Source: Sabellastarte sp. h YS-2021
Taxonomy: Eukaryota; Annelida; Polychaeta; Sabellida; Sabellidae
Reading direction: 5' to 3'
DNA length: 64,000 nt
Assembly: GCA_964017235.1 (NCBI GenBank)
Contig: OZ024927.1
Span: 24,819,160-24,883,159, forward strand
This document shows, in pieces, positions 36,946 to 48,156 of this stretch (its first letter is position 1; each line of letters begins with the position of its first letter). The translations under genes were made by a program, and so were the position numbers. The notes beneath the pieces were generated by a model. That model was not told the DNA's origin, did not search any database, and saw only the letters and a program-made list of their open reading frames with translations.

Positions 36946-37810
36946 TGGCAGAATAGTTAGCTTCATTCTGTCACATATAGCTGTTTTATGTTATTTTGAC
37001 ATATTTATAACAATATGCATGTCAATTATCAATAAACTAAAATGACAGAATAAACATCCATTTTTATTCCAAAATATGATCATTTTGTAATTTTAAATGC
37101 ATTGAAATGACATTGAACCACCATGCAACATAAATATGATTACAATTTTGAAAAAATTTGGTGTATTTCAAAGAAAATCAGTGACAACTAGTGCTACTGG
37201 AAACCCAGATATATAGTTGTAAATCCATCAATGACGGTAGCCCAGCCACTTCGTATTTATTTCTATAGGTGAAACTATTAATGGAGACTGTCGTAATGTT
37301 TTTGACTGTATGTTATGAAGTAGATAATATCGATATATAATCATTTTCTCACCAGTCATGGTAATACAAGTGACACATAAATATTTTAAACCTTACATTG
37401 TAGTCCTATTTTTATTAAAAATGCAACTAAAATATCACTTAAGCAGTCTTGTGTTTGATTTCAAGTACAGATAATAAATCTTACGCTTTCAATGTCAATG
37501 CCTGTTTTAACTATTGGAAGTCTACATGAATGTACATTAATCAAGCTTGTGCTTAGAAGTGAAGTGTTAGAGCCCCTGATGTTGTTCAGGGTGACGTTAT
37601 ACACATGTACATTTCATTCACAGTAATAAAGAAGAATGGTCTATGTAATGGCTCCTTAATGAATGAGATTTTGCATATAGAGGACAGTTGATGAGTCAGA
37701 TGTAATTTCAGGAGTGAGAAATATCTCTGTGTAAGCTGTCTTAAAAACAGTTATAAGTAGCCCTTTGATTGGTAACTGATGTGATACTTGACTTGTCTGA
37801 ATATTCTCAG
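36946..37810 (+). other. Intron 2, last part
   Basis: AT-rich sequence with no array or gene recognised. It ends in acceptor TATTCTCAG at 37810. Confidence 0.55.
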
Positions 37811-37978
37811 CACCTAAGCCTCCAACAGATGTTACTGCCAATGCGGTATCTCCCACAAGTATCAGGGTGACATGGCAAATAGGAGCCATAGAAACTGCAC
37901 CAAATACAAGCTATGTCATCACAGCAGTTGATATGGGAGAAGACACTGATACACAGAATAAAACCATTACAGTGGAAG
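37811..37978 (+). CDS. Exon 3 (window): first half of FN3 domain b
   Basis: A 168-bp exon, phase 1 in and phase 1 out, with acceptor TTCTCAG and a strong donor GTATGT at 37979. It completes the codon left by exon 2, although the intron between them is about 29 kb. About 56 residues: PKPPTDVTANAVSPTSIRVT followed by WQIG, then a strand SYVITAVDMG and an N-x-T glycosylation site. The Pro-x-x-P start, the S-I-R-V-T-W strand B and the Y-x-I/V strand C are standard FN3 features. Fourth-strand onward sequence is in exon 4. Confidence 0.85.
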
Positions 37979-39407
37979 GTATGTATAACTCATATAATTT
38001 GGGAATGAAATAACTTGACCATTTCCTAACAGTTGTTATTTGTTGAGGCCATGTATTTCTGACTAAACCAGATAGACATAGCCACAAAACTGTAATCTTT
38101 TAGATACCTCAGTATTTTGATTATCCCTTCATAGAAGACATAATATCATATTTTAGAATGAAAAAAAATTATAGATATTAGTAGTTAAATTTTTCCTCTG
38201 CAAAATATGTTAGTTGATTGCAATAAAAATAATGCTGTAACCTTGTGTGTTAATGTCATCTATTGGTGATAGTCTAGATTAGGGTAATTCACAGATCTGG
38301 CTTAAAGATTAGTGTAAAACCTCAATTTTGAATCTCTGAATGGGTAAAAAGGTTGGATGGCTCCTGACAATAATAATCAGGAAATGTAATTATAATAACA
38401 AGGCCGAAAGGTGTTTCAGTCCCCAAGCATGAGCACAAAGCCATCAGAGACATGAGTAGTGCACTGAAGCAATAACCCAAGTACTAACATAGCCCATCGG
38501 CGCTTATTTTTTGTAAAGACAGTCATTGTGGCCGTCCCACAATTCATGAAAGTCCAGAGACAAAAAAAGAAAAAAATGAAAAAAAAAAGTGATTCCTAGA
38601 AGTGCAAGCTCTACTGAGGCTCGTGCTTAAAAAGTTCAAATTAATTTAAAAGCATTCTGTTCAATATATGACAGAAGAAACAAAAGGCTAGACCAGCACA
38701 GTTTTTATTTGAAATTTTGACACAAGAAAGGTATACCAGCCAACTATGATTTATAAGAGTATTAATGTGTCCATCTTAATAATCCTATTGTTGTTATTTA
38801 GAATTATTCAAGGATTTAAAGTAAGAACTTTCTTTCTTTTGAAGGAGAGTTCTTCATGGACGTAGAATATAACCGTACAGTAACAAGAAGCAGCTTTCAA
38901 CATTCTAAATTCATATAAAATATAAACAGAGTTCTTCTTTCTTAACATTTTCTGTATGTTTTAACTTTTCAAAATATATAATTATAATCTTTAAAGGTTT
39001 CCTAAATGGTATAAATTAGTAGTTTTAAAATAAATAAGGTCCTTTACAATAAACAAAAAAATCTGTATTGAAAACTTAAGCAGGGATAAGAATCTTTTTG
39101 AATTTGCTTTATGCTAGTCATTTTGTGGTTTGCTTACAAAATATTTTATCCATAGACAAATGAGAATATATATCTTTAGTGGACTTCCCCACTATAGTAT
39201 TGGAAATTCTTTACACGTGTGTGATTTTATGACTGCATTAGGCCTTATCTTCCCTGATGCAAAAATTGGCACCAGTTTGATCATTTTGCCTTAGTTTTAA
39301 AAGATGGCGAATTTTACATGTTGTGAATAATTTCTCGTTTTTACTCTCACATAGGGTAAGTAATTTATTGTATAAGAAACGATCAGCTGACTAGGCTTTA
39401 CTTACAG
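37979..39407 (+). other. Intron 3
   Basis: AT-rich intron with no element recognised. It ends with acceptor TTACAG before 39408. Confidence 0.6.
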
Positions 39408-39554
39408 GTTTTGACAACAACTATGCTACCATTGAAGATCTTTCTGAATATTGGAAGTACAAAGTCAAAGTTGTTGCAACTGTTCTGAATGAGAATGGTG
39501 AACCTTTATCCACTGAAGCCACAAATCAAGATGATGTTTTAACTTATGAAGCCC
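39408..39554 (+). CDS. Exon 4 (window): second half of FN3 domain b
   Basis: A 147-bp exon, phase 1 in and phase 1 out, with acceptor CTTACAG and consensus donor GTGAGT at 39555. About 48 residues with TIEDLSEYWKYKVKVVATVL, the L-x-x-Y-x-x-Y/K-V-x-V pattern of FN3 strands E-F, then NENGEPLSTE (F-G loop). It has no CTSxGC-type cysteine pair, unlike domain a. Confidence 0.85.
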
Positions 39555-40035
39555 GTGAGTATATTATCCTTCTACCATCTACCTACTCCCAAAAAAATTT
39601 ATGGAAGCCTAGGCCAAGGTCTTGCTTTTCCACTATATCTTGCATAACTTGGAAAGATTGCAAGTATTATCCTCTCAGAAGTATACAGAAAGTAATATTT
39701 ATTATGTAAAACTATTTTTGGCAAAAATATAGTGTTATTGTAAATAAAGTAAATGGTAGACTGTTAAATGATATAAAATCTGGATCATTTTTACTTGAGT
39801 TCACAGTCATGGATTTCACAAAATTTTTAATAGTCACTTTGCAAAATCCCTGATTCACTTTTCGATTTCATTAATTAATTAACATTTTCAGGGATGTTAC
39901 AAAGTGACTGTAATTTGGTTCTCTGTATTGCACAACTTCCCTGTTGTATTCTGCCATATGTGTTAGTAACTTCATTTCATGTATCGTTTTTGATTTTTTG
40001 GTGAATTTTATAATGAAAAATATTGAAAGCACCAC
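39555..40035 (+). other. Intron 4, first part
   Basis: AT-rich intron. No gene or repeat is recognised up to the DIRS inverted repeat at 40036. Confidence 0.6.
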
Positions 40036-40079
40036 TTTTATTGCGCTACAATAGCTTACCATGTGGAACTGAATGCTGA
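40036..40079 (+). repeat. DIRS-A left inverted terminal repeat
   Basis: Pairs with 46154-46197 in inverted orientation; GCGCTACAATAGCTTACCAT on this side against the same with one change nearby. Confidence 0.85.
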
Positions 40080-40466
40080 TCACGGATGGCCGCAGGCATC
40101 TGGCCAACATCTAAGAAAAATAGACATTTATAGTTGGCCGTAGCCTCGGGTTGTACTCTCGTGGAACTCTTCCTAATTCATCCTCCTTTTCTTGTTGGCC
40201 GCGTGATTTGGAAGCGTCCACTATTTGTAGTCATATTTTACTGTTTTTCCCAGTTTTTACGTATTGTTGGATGTTATTACTTGGCTATTTTGTTCAATTA
40301 ATGTTTTAGATTATTCTGTGAAAGTTCTGTTTCGACAGGATAAGTATTTCCTTACTTTTTTGCCTTTTGTGAATTTTCTCGCTTCAGGCTTGCTTGTACG
40401 CATACATTTGATTGCATAAAAAGATCTTCCAATTCCCAAAGAACAAGCAAAGATAAACCTAGATCT

Positions 40467-42190
40467 GTGAAGTGTTGGCACTTCTACCTCGCCTGTGATA
40501 GCCATAACAATTGTCCTTCCTGTAGAGAAGCAAATAAAGGTGATGATCCCTGTGTTACCCTCGAATCTCCATGTGAGATCTGTGCTAGCTTCTCGGATGA
40601 ACAAATGAATAAAATAAAAAACAGGAAACGTTATGTAAGGAAGCAGAAGGCTGACACTTCTAGAGACAATGAGCTGGACTTGCTGGGTGATGAGGATGTG
40701 GATTCTTTTACAGGATCCCAGGCAGACCTTGAGGGTGCTGCGGACCAACTATTTGCATCCCCTCCACATCCTCAGCCCTTGCGTTTCGAGTCACTGTTTC
40801 TACAAACTCCAGCAAAATCTGTCCCTCCTACCCCAGGTACTGCCTTACAACAGAAAATCGAAACCAGACTTGAAATATCCATGGGTTCTCATTTTAACAT
40901 CCAATTACAGCAACAAATTGGGTTATTTCAGGCTTCTATGCTTGAGGCAATGAAGTCTCTCCAAGACGAATTTCAGTCTCTCAAAGAGACGTCTAAAGGA
41001 GAGGTGGATCAGACCTCTTCTGCCTCTAAGCCTGGTACTAGTAAACAGCCAGAGAACCTGGACCTAACCCCTCCGAGAACTCAATTTTCCTCTTAGGCGG
41101 ATGAGGCTATGGATGTGGACTTGTATGGTCCATCCCTTCCTCCTCATCTCGGAGGTAAACATTCCATTCAGGACTCTGACCCGAGACATCATCTCTGAGA
41201 TCAACAACCTATGCATGAATCTGACCCGAGACCTGTCTCAGATGAACATTCGGGTCAGTCGGAGGAACCCTCTCAGGTAGTTTCGGACACACGTAGGTCT
41301 TCCAAGCCCTCTAGGGCCCTTTCTGATCAAGGTCAACCTCAACACGACCCAGATCCTCTTTTCTGTAGGGAAGTAGCCATGGCTGACTTACCCTCACAAT
41401 ATGCTGAGGAAGTGGAAACCTTCAGGCATATTCTCAATCTCCCTGACCCCAGGAAAACTATGTCCAGGTCTTCCATCTCTGTTCTGGGTCTGGACGACCA
41501 AAAAGGCCAACAGGAGCTTAGGCCAAGAGGCCCTTCTTCTATGCTCCCTCTTAGTTCTCACATCAAAGATGCCTTTGAAAAGTTTGTAAATGACTTTTTG
41601 GCCTCTAACTTACCTGAGGGTAAGTAATATATTAAACCCCCTCCCTCCACTGCAAAGTGATACAAGGTGGGACAGCCTTGTTATGTAGACAAGATCCAGA
41701 AGTTGAATACAGACTTTTCGAAGATCTGTATCTCTCCAAAACCCTCTGGAGCCCCATGGGCAAGGTTCCCATCAAGGAACATCAAGCTAGGCAGAACCTC
41801 TCCACTATAAACTTCATGGCTGCTTTTGCCAAGACTTCATCTTCCTGTAATTCCACTTTAGAGAAGTGTCAACACAGTCTGAAGTCTTCGTTCAAGAAAG
41901 TTAAATCTCAGATTCAAAAAGGTGCCAATCCTGAAAAAGCAGCCAGGCGTGGTTACAAAGAGGCCTGTGAATATTTGGAGATTTGGAATAAGACCATTCT
42001 TATCCAACAAAGAGTTCTTGCCTGCCTAAGCAAATCCCTGGCCCATATCCTCCAGAGGGAATGTTACACCATGGGTAACACCGGCCTGCTAAGGTGTGAG
42101 GCCGAGATGACTCAACATCAACCACAATTAGGGGATTCCAAGAGCTCAGGAATTCACCTTTTTGGCCTTCCTCGCTGTTCAATTCTCAGT
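40467..42190 (+). pseudogene. gag: DIRS-A gag-like ORF, broken
   Basis: The first open frame (40467-41096, about 209 codons) has a cysteine/histidine cluster CDSHNNCPSC and CEIC near the start, then a basic stretch and acidic, proline-rich sequence. This resembles the N-terminal zinc region of DIRS Gag proteins. After a stop at about 41094 the same reading continues (41211-41627) with acidic, Ser/Pro-rich sequence and a SHIKDAFEKFVNDFL helix. Stops and frame changes then break the rest up to 42190. The assignment is by position and composition; no enzymatic motif is expected. Confidence 0.65.
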
Positions 42191-42438
42191 TAGTTAAGGG
42201 AGGTGAAGACTTCCTCCTCAAAAAAGCACCTCTAAAGATTCTTAGGGTTTTGGAAACAAGCCCTTTCATGGTCCCCACAATAAGAAAAGAGGCGTCCTCA
42301 GGTAGGGGGAAACCGAATTTCAGAGGCTCCAGAGGTCGTTTTCGAACCCCACCCCAGGGGACAAGGATGTGGAAACCCTTCCCCCCAATGACTCCTCAAA
42401 AGCCTCCCTCAGTCCATCAGTAGGAGGTCGCCTCCGTT

Positions 42439-43860
42439 CTTTCAGAAGAGACTTGAAAATAAACAATTGTTTAGACAGCGTATTAAACATTATCACCAGT
42501 GGCTACGTTCTGCCATCCATTTTTCTCAAAAACCAAAATTGGTCAGAGCTCCCCTGATTCAATCAGGTTACAAGGCCCTTCACAAAGAACAAGCTCTGAC
42601 CTCTTGCATCCAGTCTCTTCTGTCAAAGAATGCAATAGAAAGGGTGGAAAATGTAAAATCTCTCAGGTTTTACAGTCGCCTGTTTCTAGTCCCCAAGCCT
42701 CACCAAAGGTGGAGGCCAGTAATAGACTTAAGCAGGCTCAACACTTTTCTACTTGCAGTAAAGTTCAAAATGGAAATTCCAGAGTCCATCAGGACCTTCC
42801 TGAATCCAGGGGAATGGATATCGTCGATAGACCTATCAGATGCTTACCTTCACATCCCCATCCACCCATACTCAAGGAAATACCTAAGGTTTTGCCACAG
42901 GTCACAGGTGTTCCAGTTCACCTCCCTTCCATTGGACTAGCAACAGCCCCCTGGTCTTTACAATGATTGTAATGGAAGTGAAGCTAATGGCCCTCTCGAG
43001 GGGACTCAGACTTCACCAATACCTGTACGATTGGCTGATCAGGTCCCAGTCTCAGGAGGAAGCCCAAGTGAACACTCAGGCAGTGGTAGACCTAACCCAG
43101 TCCTTGGGGTGGATAATAAATCAGGAAAAATCCAAACTAAAGCCAACTCAGGTGTTTTCGTTCGTGTGCTACGAATACCATCTAGATTCAGCCCTTGTAA
43201 AACCCACTCAAGAGAGTTGGCTCATACTTCAGGATTGGATCCTACGACTCAAGTCAAAACATGTTTTTTGACTGCAAGATGTTTGATGTCGCAAATTGGG
43301 TTGCTTGCCTCAATGGAGAAAATGGTCCTGGAGGGATGCCTTCACATGTGGCCCTTTCAGTTTCATCTCAAGGAGCACTGGAGATATCCTCAGTCGCTGG
43401 ACAGCCTCCTTCCTTGGATAGAAACCGTTTCTGTACACCTAGACTGGTGGCAAAATCCCACTAATGTGATGAGAGGTACAGACCTTCATCCCAAAGACCA
43501 CACATCCAACTCTTTACAGACGCCTCAAATGAAGGTTGGGGCGCTCACTTAGAAAAAACCTCTACAAAGGGTCTGTGGTCAGACAGGGAAAAAAGGCTAC
43601 ACATAAATGTTCTACAGTTGAAGGCGGTCTCTCTGGCCCTTCGAAGCTTCAAGGACCAGTGTCAGAACCAAACAGTGTTGGTTCCAGTGGACAACTCAAC
43701 AGTGGTAGCCTACATAAGCAAACGAGGAACTCACTCAGCAGAGATGTGCGCTCTCCTGTGGAAGATCATGACATGGTGCCATCACTACCAGATAACATTG
43801 AAAGCCAGACACATCCCAGGGTGTCTGAATGTGATGGCTGACCCTCTGTCTAGGTCGAAC
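42439..43860 (+). pseudogene. pol: DIRS-A reverse transcriptase and RNase H, catalytic residues lost
   Basis: RT: FYSRLFLVPKPHQRWRPVID and LSRLNTFLL (fingers), SSIDLSDAYLHIPIHP (motif A, about 42820), then after frameshifts QYLYDWL (about 43017-43037). The DIRS consensus at that place is YLDDWL, so one catalytic Asp has become Tyr. RNase H: TDASNEGWGAHL (about 43512), NVLQLKAV where the consensus has Glu instead of Gln, VDNSTVVAYI, and HIPGCLNVMADPLSR. Loss of an RT Asp and an RNase H Glu, plus frameshifts, make the enzyme inactive. It is the expected neighbour upstream of the recombinase. Confidence 0.85.
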
Positions 43861-45660
43861 CAAGTGCAGTCAACAGAATGGTCACTGCATCCGCAGGTGT
43901 TCCATTAGATCAGTCAAAAGTGGTTCACTCCTCATGTAGATCTATTTGCCAGTCATCTGAATCACAAACTTCCACTGTACGTGTCTCCAGTCCCAGACCC
44001 AAATGCTTGGGACATAGATGCTCTGAACATAAACTGAACGGGTATTACTGCCAATGCTTACCCTTCAACGGGTCTCCTTCACAGGGTGATCCAAAAAATC
44101 AGGCAATGCCATTGCCTGATCATCATAATGTTATGTATGTATGTTATGTATGTTATGTATGTATTTATACTCAGCGCAATATCTCCATATACTACAGGAC
44201 TCAAAGCGCTATTTAACCAATCCGACTGTACAGGTACAGCCCCAACTCACAAGTAACTGACATTCCCCTAACTGGAAGATAGAGGCTCAAGGATGACCAT
44301 TTATCAACGTCCTTGAGGTTCTTTAACCTGCCACTGGGGATAGGACCCAATGACAGAGGACCGCCATTTTAAGTGGTCATCCGAGCCACTATGTATCTGC
44401 CTGTACCTGGGATTGAACCCACGTCCTCTGAGTTCCTAGACAAGTGTGTTACCCGCTAGGCCACAGTGGCAGATAATAGCCCCAGGCTGGCCAGGGATGC
44501 CCTGGATTTGGGACCTAGTGCAACTCTCAACAGAGATCCCGCTTCAACTTCCAGTATCAACAACTCTTCTCAAACAGTCCCACAATTATGTCTTCCACAG
44601 CAATCCACAACATCTCCATCTCCATGCCTGCTGTCTAGGAGTGGACAGCTCCAAGAACAAGGCTTCTCTGTGGAGGTGGCAGAGAGAATTCCTGCCCCTC
44701 AAAGGTCTTCAACAAGGACCATCTACATTAACTCAAAGTGGGCCCTATTTGAGAAATAGTGCAGAGAAAATTTGGTGGACTTCTCCACTCCCTCTGTGAA
44801 ACAAGTCTCAAATTTTTTCGTGTACCTATACCCAGTTCTAAACAGGCCCCCTTCGACCATTGACGGTTACAGGACGGCCATTGTTGACACCTTGGGGACA
44901 GGTGGGCACCATATTCCCCAAGCTCAAACCTTAACAGGTTACTCTCCAGTTTTCTCAGGGGCCGTCCCTAAGTTCCAGGAATCTTCCAACATGGAACCTT
45001 TTCTGTCGTTCTTAATGAGCTCACAAAAGCACCCTTTGAGCCTATGAAGGACACAGACCTCACACATCTTTTCTCTCAAACTGCTTTCTTGCTAGCTTTG
45101 GCCTCCGGCAAGCGCTGCAGCGAATTCCACGCCTGGGCTGCAAACAAGTATTTAATTTAGGCCAATGGGATAAGGTTACCTTGTTCCCCTCTTCAGTTTT
45201 CTTAGCCAAAAACCAGCTAGCGAGAGAAGGTTCTCAAAGTTTGTCTCTGGTGACTATTCCTGCTTTGACTACTATTGTAAATAGACAATTCAAGAAGTCA
45301 GGACCTTGTGTCCAGTACGGGCCCTGAGGTATTATCTGGATCGAACCAAAGGCCTGAGAGGGTCTCGATCCCTTCCATTTAGTTCCTTCAAAAGGACACA
45401 CCTCAGACATCAGACCCGCTACGCTCTCTTCTTGGTTGATATAACTATCTTACTTGGTTTTCAAAGAAGCAGACTGTCAGCCTTGGATTTGGTCCAAGTT
45501 ATAGCGCATGACATTAGGGCCTTCACGGTCTCTAAGGCCTTATACGGTGGGGTTTTTTGGTGGAACAAATCATGCAAACCTTTCACTTGAAAGTTCACAC
45601 ATTTACAACTATTTTCCTAAAAGACCTTCCTTGGTCAGATAACAACAATATGTATCTGGG
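43861..45660 (+). pseudogene. DIRS-A post-RNase H region and tyrosine recombinase
   Basis: The frame from 43900 reads VDLFASHLNHKLPLYVSPVP and ends in KIRQCHCLIII where the SINE enters; it resumes after 44477 as APGWPGMPWIWDL, the conserved DIRS sequence on both sides. The recombinase follows: PSTIDGYRTAIVDTLG (core-binding N-terminal domain, about 44850), FLLALASGKRCSEFHAW (with the conserved Arg, about 45090), CPVRALRYYLDRTKGL (about 45306), and AHDIRAF for the H-x-x-R box (about 45507). A final TIFLKDL stands where a tyrosine nucleophile would be expected, possibly replaced by Phe. Several frameshifts are present. Confidence 0.75.
44130..44472 (-). mobile_element. tRNA-derived SINE inserted in DIRS-A
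   Basis: On the - strand the right end reads TGGCCTAGCGGGT (pol III A box, about 44451-44463) and GGTTCAATCCC (B box, 44409-44419), the internal promoter of a tRNA-like head. A body and a TATG-rich simple-repeat tail follow at 44130-44162. ATAAT flanks both sides (44125-44129 and 44473-44477). Removing the block restores the DIRS reading frame across the conserved A-P-x-W-P motif. It is shorter than any LINE and non-coding. Confidence 0.8.
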
Positions 45661-46153
45661 TACATTAACAGCTTCAGGAGTCTAAATCCCAGGGTCTAGG
45701 TAAATGCCTACCTTCTCAGGATGTTTGGTAAGGTCTTTTAGCTTTTTATTAAGACAGTACTTAATATATATAAGGTATTGTGTTTTCCCTAGGTGACCCC
45801 ATAATCCCCTTTTAGTTTTTCATCTTTTCGTGGGTGACAAGATATGATATTTCCAAGCCAGGGCTTGGCGTCATTGGTAGTGTAGCCCCTAGATCTATTT
45901 ATGCCTTTTTAATGAGCATGGTTTCACTCCTTCCTCCAAAGTCCAGACATCCAGACAGTATCGGTACTGTCATTTCAATTACTTTCTGGTTTTTGGCTTC
46001 TTACAGGCCCAGTTTTACGAAACCGGGGCACTGTAACCGGGACTCAGACTGGTCATTCTAATTCATCCATTCCAATCTGATTCTTTCAAAATCCAAGAAA
46101 AATTGACTAATACTTCCAGTCCCAGCTGTAATCCCTCCACCGGACGGTTGGAT

Positions 46154-46197
46154 TCAGCATTCAGTTCCATATGGTAAGCTATTGTAGCGCAATAAAA
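46154..46197 (-). repeat. DIRS-A right inverted terminal repeat
   Basis: Reverse complement of 40036-40079 apart from one noticed mismatch (CCATATGG here, CCATGTGG on the left). Just inside it lies a C-rich stretch (CAGTCCCAGCTGTAATCCC), probably the remains of the internal region next to the end. Confidence 0.85.
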
Positions 46198-46699
46198 TTG
46201 CAAATTTTCAAATTTATCTCATTCCACAAGCTGTTTACTGTTTTCAACAATTGAAGAACTAAAGTGGACTTAAAAGTTTGTTTCAGAAGTTTATGTATGA
46301 TTCTTGAAAGTATATGACACTGATGTTCTGAATGGTTTATTTTGATTTCCTCCCTGCTGAAGCCCTCTATTTGTCTTTCCAAGCTTTAATATTCTAAAGT
46401 AATACAAACTTTAATACTCCAATAAAGACTACAAAGACTTTATGAACTTCACAATTATACATTTCATATTTATGTCTTTGAACCAAGTTCCATGTACCTA
46501 TTCATGTCCATCTCTAAAATAATGACAGTCAAAGCTACAAAATAAATTATTATTATCAATGTATATAATCAATTTTATCATCATCTATGAAGTAGTAAAC
46601 ATATTTACTGTAAAAAATTATAATTTTTGAAGAAAATCAAGTTAGGGTAATTGTTCCACAACTAGTAAAAATTGACGAGACAATCAGTGGGGGGAAATA
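46198..46699 (+). other. Intron 4 between DIRS-A and LINE fragment
   Basis: AT-rich, no coding or repeat recognised. Confidence 0.55.
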
Positions 46700-47253
46700 A
46701 CATGAGTGCAAATCAGAGTCAGTCATTCAAAATGCCCTTTGTAGAATTGTTTTTAGACTTGATAGAACTAGCCATGTCACTCCTTTTCTTCAAAAACTAC
46801 ACTGGCTTCCTATCACTTACCGTATATTGTTTAAGTACAATCTAATTACTTTCAAGGCTATAAATTTCTCTCAACCCACATACCTATCATCCTTGATCAA
46901 AACCAGGTGTCTAACACGTGGAAATCGTCTTTCTCTTTCCTCAGCCTCTCACAAAAAGGCCATCGGTAGGAGAGGTTTTGCAGTGGCTTCCCCCATAGAA
47001 TGGAACAGACTCCCACAATCAGTACGATCACAACAAACAATAACAGGTTTCCGTAGCCAGCTAAAGACCTACTTGTTTAGATTAGCATATCCTCCACCAT
47101 AGTACATCTACCTGGCGGGCGCTAACCTTGGATCATGACCTCGAACGTCCCTTGACTTTCCCTTTTTGATTTCAAGCGCATTAGAGGATGTTGCATCAAT
47201 TTTGCGCTATATAAATGTTTCTATTCTATTTCTATTCTATTCTATTCTAAATA
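46700..47253 (+). pseudogene. 5'-truncated LINE (L2/CR1 type), C-terminus of ORF2 and 3' tail
   Basis: The open frame from about 46701 to 47104 carries SVIQNALCRIVFRLDRTSHV, LQKLHWLPITYRILFKYNL, TRGNRLSLS, KKAIGRRGFAVASPIEWNRL and TGFRSQLKTYLF. This is the conserved C-terminal region after the reverse transcriptase in L2/CR1-like LINEs (pattern HWLP..RI.FK, then AP.EWN.LP). The 3' UTR ends TTTTGCGCTATATAAATG followed by a TATTC-type simple repeat (about 47218-47250), a usual 3' end for this group. Typical 5' truncation leaves no RT motifs. Confidence 0.8.
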
Positions 47254-47895
47254 TTGTAAGAAATTCTATTTGAGATGAATATAAATGTTTTAGTCTGAAT
47301 TTATGACTAAGTAATGCATAGAAATATTATAAATGAAAATATTTTGTGAAGTAACCTATTTTTTTGGTGCCAGGAAAGATATGGTTCAAAGAAATTACTG
47401 ATTTTTTTTTGTGCAAGGGATTTTGAAAAGGCCTGAATTGGTGACAGCTTTAGCTCTCCAAAATCTCTTAGAATGAGATACTATTGTCACTGGAAATTTT
47501 GAGGGACTTCAAAAAATATCCCTGTGACATATATAAGGGTCAGCAGATGGACACTTTGGTGCAACATTTGGTTGTGGCTTGCTGTTGAATTGCATTGCAG
47601 AAACTCAGTCAATTCTGCACTGTTTTCCTCCACCACATTAATACCACTGTTGATATATTCTGTACAAGGTGTTGAAGTGTTATGTTAAAAATTAATCAAC
47701 AATTTGAAACCTGTTAAGTCAGATCCCAAAGGTCCCAGATTGTTATTTCTACTTGCCCAAAACTTCCAGATGACAGGGTAGGTCTTAGTAGAAAATTCAC
47801 TTTGGCCTTAACTTAAATAAGAATACTACTTATCACAGTTCTAGTTAATGGAGTCCAACTGTATAAAGAAAAGTGTGTATTATTTTTTCAAATAG
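47254..47895 (+). other. Intron 4, last part
   Basis: AT-rich, no feature seen. It ends in acceptor TTTTTTCAAATAG before 47896. Confidence 0.55.
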
Positions 47896-48044
47896 TGGCT
47901 GGAGAATTGCAGGAAGTGCAGTCATCGAAAGTCAGCAGTGACATCTGTTTCGCACTAAACGTCACATGGATGAAACCAGCCATTCGAGATGAGAATGGAA
48001 TTATAAAGGGATACAATATTGAGTGGATTACACCTCAGTCTCAG
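47896..48044 (+). CDS. Exon 5 (window): first half of FN3 domain c
   Basis: A 149-bp exon, phase 1 in (completing the codon from exon 4) and phase 0 out, before donor GTTGGT at 48045. It has the same phase pattern as exon 1, so domains a and c share an intron position. About 49 residues: CFALNVTWMKPAIRDENGII followed by KGYNIEWITPQ, the FN3 strand B to C' segment (V-T-W, P, NG-I-I-x-G-Y-x-I-x-W). The second half must lie beyond; I did not find it within the remaining 16 kb. Confidence 0.85.
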
Positions 48045-48156
48045 GTTGGTATTGTATCTGTAAATGTTTGTATTACTGTTTATTTTTGTTGTTTGCTGTA
48101 TTTCATATACAAATAAGATTTTTGTACTAGTAACTAGTTCTTCAAAATACGGGGTG

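Larger units (their letters stand above)
40036..46197 (+). mobile_element. DIRS retrotransposon (DIRS-A) with inverted terminal repeats
   Basis: Bounded by inverted repeats of about 44 bp: TTTTATTGCGCTACAATAGC at 40036 onward, and its reverse complement ending at 46197, with a single mismatch noticed. Between them lie, in order on the + strand, a zinc-finger Gag-like region, reverse transcriptase, RNase H, and a tyrosine-recombinase-like region. Inverted rather than direct terminal repeats and a tyrosine recombinase in place of a DDE integrase define DIRS elements. No target duplication is evident. Stops, frameshifts and a SINE insertion (44130-44472) show that it is dead. Confidence 0.85.

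Noticed and set aside
44409..44463. tRNA gene
   Set aside because: A and B boxes are present but the sequence is the head of a SINE with a body and simple-repeat tail; no good cloverleaf or tRNA 3' end.
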